Shown here one piece after another: positions 59,001-64,000 of a stretch of 64,000 nucleotides of DNA. The notes beneath the pieces are model-generated. The model made no database searches, had not been told where the DNA came from, and saw nothing but the letters and a program-made list of their open reading frames with translations. The number at the start of each line of letters is the position of its first letter. The stretch's first letter is position 1. The translations under genes and the position numbers were made by a program. Origin of the DNA: Gorsachius magnificus (lineage: Eukaryota; Chordata; Aves; Pelecaniformes; Ardeidae); the NCBI GenBank assembly GCA_034008185.1, contig CM067083.1:123088337-123152336 (forward strand). The letters run 5' to 3'.

Positions 59001-62000
59001 TTGATTTATTCTCGTAAGTGTGCAGAGAATTTGAGCAATGATAGATTTTTACAGTTTGTTACAAAGGTGCTTGCTTACTTGTGCCTGTCTTGCTTTCCAG
59101 TTTTTCTCCCCTCTCTTTGACAAGGTAACGTCCCCAAGTAAGAGCAGGAGCTGGCACATTAAACCGGGTGGTGGTTAAAGGCTTCAGGTTGCCTTTATGC
59201 CCTCAGTTCTCTCTCTGGCATCTGGTACTCTTTAAAGCAACTCCAGGACCTGCTTTAATCTTTTACCTGTTTTTAAAGGGTACTTCTGGTTTGTTCCTTG
59301 AATGGTCAAAGTGCAGCGTTACGTGAGCTGTATTCCTTCCCAGCTCCAGCCTGTACCTGTGTGGTGTGAGGTGACTGCTTTCTGGCGCTGAGAATAATCT
59401 CTAGGTCAGTGGAGAGAGCTGCAGGCATCTCTCCTGCCTCTTAAAGGCAGTTTAACTTCCACAAAGGTGCCTCAGCAAATCTGAGATTTGGGCCTGCATG
59501 TCAGTGTGTTTAATGAAATGAATGCACACACCACCCACCCAACCCCAATATTTATTTAATTCTTCTCCTAGATGTCCTCTCCCAGCCTGCTTTTTATATA
59601 AAATTATAAAATAAAAATAATAATAATATAAATAATATAATAATAATAAAATTAGGACCATTCTGAATTCTGTGAGTGCACTGAAACTTACTGAAATATA
59701 TCTACTGTTGGATTTCTCAGTGTAGTCTACTGTTGCCTCGGTTGGCTTCCAGTTAGCTCATATAAATCTGGCTTCTAACTGCCTCTAATTTCACAAACAA
59801 GAGGTGGTACCTGATTCAAAGGCTGCTGAAGTCAAGGAACTGCTATTGGTTTCACTAGGCTTTGGAACAGACTATTAGAAATATGGGGCTTTTTATGTAA
59901 ATTGTATGCATAGAAGTTTTATGGGTCTAAGATTAAAATAGATACGTAAACCAGAGTAGAAAAAATGCAGTTAAATGTTCTGATGGTATTTTAGGCAGCC
60001 AGCTTCTCTGACCATAGACAACACCTTTGCCATTATGAATTCTGTTTGTGTCAGGGTGTGAAAGGAAGCCTTTGCGTTCTTTTCTGTCACCACCCCCCCA
60101 TCTTCTTCACAACAATAAGTTTCCTACTTGGCTTACCGGATCTTCCTTTACAGCAGTTATAGCTGTACCAGAAGGATTTATGTCTCCATTTCACGACCAG
60201 CTCAGACAAATGGAACCTTAGCTTGATCAAATTAATGGGCAAAAGCCCATCTGTGCAGTGAAATTAAGCTGCTTACACTAGTCCTGTTATTAGTTGTATT
60301 GGAATTGGGTCACAGCAGGATGTGTAGCCAAGTGTCCTGCTTGCTTCCATGCTTTTTGGTCAGCAGAAGTTTCACGGTAAATTTTCCACCCCACTCACCA
60401 AATAAACTCTACAGGATTTGTAGGAGCAACAGCCTTTTTCAAATATGCCTCGTTGTTTCACATATGCCCAGGGCTTCTCTCCACGACTCCGCCATGTACA
60501 TGTTTATTTATAGCTGTACACTGAGCTGATGATTTGTTACTGGTGACAGATTAGGGAAAAAGCAGGCAGATACCAGGAATAAAGTCTTCAACCAAATGTC
60601 TTTTGGTTTGGTTTCTTTTTTTCCCTGATGGTAGAACTAAAAAAAGATAATGCTGGGCCTAAAGTTTGCTTCCCAGATTTGAATGATCATCGTTTTTAGG
60701 ACAGACAAACCCAACGTTTGTTTGCTCTAATATCTTCATCAACTTATGAGTGTGAATGAGAGGAAAGAAGTTCTTAAAGGTCCTGCTAGCTGCAGTCTGA
60801 TCCTCACGCACCCGCTTCTCCCGTATAACTTCATTTAGTGTTGTACATTCTGTGCGGGATCTGTCTTACAGCCGTCACGCAGCTGCCTTCCCGGTGACGG
60901 AGGTATTTTTGGTGAGAGGCATGTTCTTTTTATGTAGTGTCTTGTTTTAAAATTGTAAACACTTTGGACTTGCCTAGGAATGTCAGGTGGCTTCCTGATT
61001 AATCACCCAACTACTTAATGTTGTTGCTATTTTGGTGTTTATAATACTTCGCTGGAGGCTTAAGTAGTAAATTAAAAAAACTTAATATCTCATGTGTGCT
61101 AATGCCTGTGCGTGAATTCAGTTGCAGGCAAGCAAATAAATAGTAAGCTGTGCTTTCCTGCTATATTTCATTGCACACTGTCTTGCAGTACTGAAGTTCT
61201 GTTTGCTTAGTCACTGCTGTAAAATCCTCACGCTTTTACCCTTAAATCCTCATTAGGGTCTTGGGGCTCAAGAACAAGGAAATACAGAACATATCAAGGT
61301 TCAGGTGAAAAACAACACGCTGGGGTTAGGAGCAACCATCAATTACGAGGTGAGCGCTAGACCCAGGTAAGGAAACTGCTCCCATTTTACCTAAGGCACA
61401 GCCTTTGGAATGGGACGTTAGTGAAGTCTCTTGTCACGTCTGGTGGCAGCATGTACCTATGCGAACGTCTCTGCAGAAGCTCTTGGCCTGGAGTTTAGTT
61501 CTGCTTTGTTGGGTGTTTTACGAGTAAGTACCTGCTTGGAAAGGTTACAGTGAATTCTGGGAGCAGGCTGTTCAGAGATTTTTTTGCTTCCAAGCAAATC
61601 ACTGAAATACTTCCTTTCTCCCTGTGTCTTCTGCCCAGCTTAGCTTTATGCCTCTTCCTGATAGAGACTGGAATTCCTTTCTGACTGGAGTTCAGGTACA
61701 GAGGCAGAGCAAAATGTGATCCTAAAGGTGCTTGTCTTGTAATTAACATCTTAAGTAACTTTGTTGCTGGGAAAAATCACACTAGTATTTCCTGCCTACT
61801 TTTGAAAACATCTTGCGCAGACAGGGAACACGCAGAGCCAACGGCAGCTCAGTATTGTTTGAGGATTTATAAACACAGCCCTTATCATTTCTGCACTTTG
61901 GAGTGACTGTAGTGAACTGTTAGCGTTGCCACCTGTGGAGCTTCTGAGGGTCCTTCCCACCAACAAGGACTGAGTATATATAATTAAGTTACTTCTTAGC

Positions 62001-62164
62001 GTGCAGTCTCTTAGTATCTGTTTTAGCAAAACTTCTGTTAGTTCTGAAAACTTTTGCCTTATATTCATGTGGGTGATATTTACAGGACAACTGGATTGCT
62101 CATCAGGATGACTTCAACCAGCTTCTGGCTGAACTGAATGATTGCCATGGACAGGGTGAAACAG
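53004..62164 (+). CDS. PINX1: PINX1, 5' part of gene (exons 1-4 of a longer gene)
   Basis: Four exons on the plus strand (53,004-53,022; 58,799-58,908; 61,257-61,349; 62,086-62,164) join in frame to give 100 codons plus one base. The product starts MAMLAEPRRRQKW, passes through a G-patch domain (about residues 26-72, with the conserved [14 protein letters not shown] core) and ends in the window at [11 protein letters not shown]. This matches the N-terminus of PIN2/TERF1-interacting telomerase inhibitor 1 closely. In the family, the protein is nucleolar and telomeric, binds TERF1 and TERT, limits telomerase, and, like yeast Pxr1/Gno1, uses its G-patch to stimulate a DEAH helicase (Prp43/DHX15) in ribosome biogenesis. 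All splice sites seen are GT-AG. The C-terminal telomerase-inhibitory part is encoded beyond base 64,000, so the gene is cut by the window edge rather than broken. Confidence 0.95.
53378..54095 (-). mobile_element. CR1 LINE 3' end in PINX1 intron 1, antisense
   Basis: The inverted CR1 tail at 53,378-53,405 is followed by the 3' end and about 205 open codons on the minus strand. They encode ORF2 C-terminal motifs such as [30 protein letters not shown] and [14 protein letters not shown]. It is among the best-preserved CR1 copies in the window. It is 5'-truncated and antisense to PINX1, starting about 350 bp inside intron 1 at the edge of the CpG island. Confidence 0.95.
55021..55200 (-). mobile_element. 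CR1 LINE 3' fragment in PINX1 intron 1
   Basis: It begins ATCATAGAATCACAGAATGG and continues with the CR1 3' region to about GGGCAACCTGTGCCAGCATG. It is close in sequence to the copy at 37,511. Only about 180 bp remain. Confidence 0.9.
55510..55700 (+). mobile_element. Old CR1 fragment in PINX1 intron 1
   Basis: The stretch GAGGGTGGCCAAACACTGGA, then CAGGGAGGCTGTGGAGT, then GAAGTCCTTCCAACTTTTGT follows the order of a CR1 3' end but is diverged and has lost a clear ATTCTATG tail. It is older than the other copies here. Confidence 0.8.
56642..56800. mobile_element. Palindromic MITE-like DNA transposon relic in PINX1 intron 1
   Basis: The left end CTTAGGGCTTCTCTACA is an imperfect inverted copy of the right end, which reads CTAAGGATTTGTCTACACAG on the other strand. 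The inside is also roughly palindromic: ACAAATTAACTTTTAAAGTG on the left pairs with the AAGTTAATTTAGATTC stretch on the right. The pattern is that of a short non-autonomous element with long inverted repeats, like the GGCTTGTCTACAC elements common in amniotes. No clear target duplication is left, so the superfamily is open. Confidence 0.65.
58799..58908 (+). CDS. PINX1: PINX1 exon 2
   Basis: The 110-bp exon follows a pyrimidine-rich stretch and a CTCTAG acceptor and ends at a GTATGA donor. It encodes a basic patch (RRRQKW), then [18 protein letters not shown], then the start of the G-patch ([13 protein letters not shown]). Length and phase are consistent: 19 plus 110 bases make exactly 43 codons, so intron 2 is phase 0. 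The conserved aromatic and glycine residues of the G-patch (MGW, GKG across the junction) are intact. Confidence 0.96.
58909..61256 (+). other. PINX1: PINX1 intron 2
   Basis: The intron is about 2.3 kb. It holds a TAA/ATA-rich simple repeat at 59,592-59,653. I see no transposon that I can name and no snoRNA with clear C/D or H/ACA boxes. Confidence 0.85.
59592..59653 (+). repeat. (TAA)n-type simple repeat in PINX1 intron 2
   Basis: Imperfect ATA/TAA units make up a purely A and T stretch of about 60 bp. Confidence 0.85.
61257..61349 (+). CDS. PINX1: PINX1 exon 3
   Basis: The exon is 93 bp, 31 whole codons in phase 0, between a CATTAG acceptor and a GTGAGC donor. It encodes the second half of the G-patch: GLGAQEQG, then [15 protein letters not shown], then TINYE. 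The LGLGA motif is the typical G-patch end. No stop or frameshift is present. It sits about 2.3 kb downstream of exon 2. Confidence 0.96.
61350..62085 (+). other. PINX1: PINX1 intron 3
   Basis: This is a short intron of 736 bp with GTGAGC at its donor and TTTACAG at its acceptor. I see no repeats or embedded genes in it. Confidence 0.85.
62086..62164 (+). CDS. PINX1: PINX1 exon 4
   Basis: The 79-bp exon has a TTTACAG acceptor and a GTAGGT donor. It encodes [20 protein letters not shown] followed by HGQGET and the first base of the next codon (intron 4 is phase 1). This acidic helical stretch directly after the G-patch is one of the best-conserved parts of the family. No further exon is recognisable before base 64,000, so the next exon is probably outside the window. 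Confidence 0.96.
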
Positions 62165-64000
62165 GTAGGTTCATGCTTTTCTCAATCAGATGCTGGAAGC
62201 CTAGCAGAGTTTCCATTCCTTGTCTTAAAATGCTAGCTAAGGCCCAGTCCTTTGGGCTGCTAATAGTCTTCTTGCTGAGGTTGACAACTTCCCCTTCGCC
62301 CCCAAAATCAGGGGGAGCCAAAGGACATGTTGCCATCCGTGCCCATGCTCAAGTTTGTCTGCCTGGATGTGTAGATCTCTGTGGACTGGTTCTGCTCTCA
62401 GTCAGGCCTCTATTAAAGGCTTATTGCTGGAGAAAGCAAACATGAAATTTTGAACTTGTTTATTTTATCCCAAGACCACAACATGGAGGACCTTTTGCTG
62501 GCATGTACTACAGCAGCGCTTGTTTCTTTATGAAGCAACCAGAGCCAGTATGAAGGCTCAGAACACAATCACTAACCATTGCAATGTGGTTGCCTTCCTT
62601 TTACTAATGAACTGTCATGCCTGGCTTCCAGGCTCTGGTGGTTTCTTAAATGCCTACTTTTCCTGTCTTCAGAGCTGCTGCTTAGCTTTTGACTCAGAGT
62701 TATGTGTCTCTGTTTTGAGTGTGGTATAATGTGATTTTTGTAGCCCTGATGTAGAGCACACAAGTGGAAAACCTACACAACATTCCCAAAAGGGCTATTT
62801 ATAACGTCTTTTAATTTTGAAGAGCTTTGCACAGTTTGACCTTGGTTTGTAAAAATGAAGCTATGCAAAACTAGTGGGTGTGAGCTTACAGAAATAATTG
62901 TACACATCAGATGGTTTATCATCTCTCCTTTGGTTAGACTCAAGTTTAAACTCTGATCATGTATCTCAACAATTCGCTGTGGTTTATTGTTAAACCAAGG
63001 GCTTCTCTTTGGACACAGCAGCCTGTCCGTGTGCTACTAGTGGCAGAATTGCCAGCTTGGTGAATTTAGCAACTGTTCATTCATTCATTCTTAACATTTG
63101 AGCACAGAAGCTTTTCTAGGAGAGTAAAGGTAGAAAGTGGAGGAAAATTGGTTAGCAAGAAGGATCAAATTTGGTTTCTAATCTTGGAGGACTAGGATTA
63201 AAATTCTGAACCTGATGCTTTTTTTTTTTAATTTCTGTATACTTACACTATCCTCTAATCACGGTCTGAAGCCACACAGTGCTAGGTGCTGCAGTTAAAG
63301 TCTTCAAGAGGTAGAATAACATATTGTAGGGAAATTCCAAAAGTTCCTTTCTACCTTTATAACTAAAATCTACCCAAGTTCCAACTTGAGCCATGGGAAG
63401 ATCAGCTAGGTGTAACTGGTGGGAAACCTGCAAGCTGATGAGCAGAGAGCTGACATGACTTGCCCCAAGGAGACGGTGAATCAGCACAGAAGCAGGTTCA
63501 TTGAGCAAGGCTGTCTTGTTCCTAAATCTGTGCAGTATTCCCTGGGTCATCTGTACTTATGCAAAGTGGCCCCTGAAAACCGCATTTCTCCCTGTTTTAC
63601 TCAGTTATTTTTCCTTCATCTTTTTAGGAGCTGGGACAAGAGTTTTCAATGTCTGAGGACACATTTGGGTGCACATTGAAAATTCCCGGTCAGAATGACA
63701 TTTAGCGATTTGCAGTCTGCAAGCATCGCTCTGAAACTTGGGGGTTTTGGCAATTGTTTAAGCTGGAGACACTCATCCAGATAACTCTGCCTGCAGCTGT
63801 GCTACAGGATCAAATGTTACATTATTGGCTATCGTCCAGTTTCAAATTGCATTAAAAGTCAGCTGAAAAACTTCATTGTTCTTAAATGTGTAGTTGCCAG
63901 AGTTGGATTGCAATTAGAGATCAGGAAGGAAGGGCCCTGTGGTGGTTAGTATGCCAACATTCAAATACCCTTGGTGTACATAGTTTTAGCTTTCTTTTTT
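62165..64000 (+). other. PINX1: PINX1 intron 4, left part
   Basis: Sequence continues from the GTAGGT donor to the window edge with no acceptor plus exon that resembles the lysine-rich next exon of PINX1. No recognisable repeat is seen apart from short T and A runs near 63,220. Confidence 0.75.

Noticed and set aside
1..64000. CRISPR arrays, bacterial operons, rRNA or tRNA genes
   Set aside because: None found. The repeats are LINE, SINE, LTR and simple-sequence types of a vertebrate genome, and the only tRNA-like stretch is the SINE head near 1,540.

Overview
This is vertebrate genomic DNA, almost certainly from a bird. The signs are many CR1 LINE 3' ends with the tandem ATTCTATG tail, two mosaic types of an LTR that begins TGTCCTGGTTT, a few old MIR-type SINEs, and one intron-containing gene whose exons read as PINX1. 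The LTR type suggests a neoavian rather than a galliform bird, but that rests on remembered family distribution and the species cannot be fixed from this window. There is no bacterial-style gene organisation, and nearly all open frames over 60 codons are chance frames or lie inside CR1 copies.

Layout. Bases 1 to about 37,500 contain no coding exon that I can recognise. They hold mostly unique sequence, three or four MIR-like SINEs, one solo LTR on the minus strand (31,039-31,635, exact 5-bp target duplication), a 300-bp polypyrimidine microsatellite, and several AT-rich blocks that look like long 3' UTR or conserved non-coding DNA. In other amniotes the gene upstream of PINX1 is XKR6, in the same orientation, so these blocks could be distal XKR6 3' UTR or lncRNA; that is inference. 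Bases 37,500 to 52,640 are a mobile-element-rich strip: nine CR1 fragments on both strands, a separate 851-bp LTR flanked by GGAAT duplications (45,193-46,043), and two LTRs side by side in the same orientation but of different subfamilies (50,749-51,327 and 51,575-52,104).

A CpG-island promoter at about 52,640-53,380 starts PINX1 on the plus strand. The window holds exon 1 (from 53,004), exon 2, exon 3 and exon 4 (ending 62,164). Together they give the first 100 codons, including the whole G-patch domain; the rest of the gene lies beyond the right edge. Intron 1 carries three CR1 copies and a palindromic MITE-like element.

No new biological system is evident. The items most worth checking are the TISU/YY1-like start context of PINX1, the mosaic LTR pair, the second LTR family with its clear duplication, the 46-bp inverted repeat at 22.0/23.7 kb, and the UTR-like blocks in the apparent gene desert.
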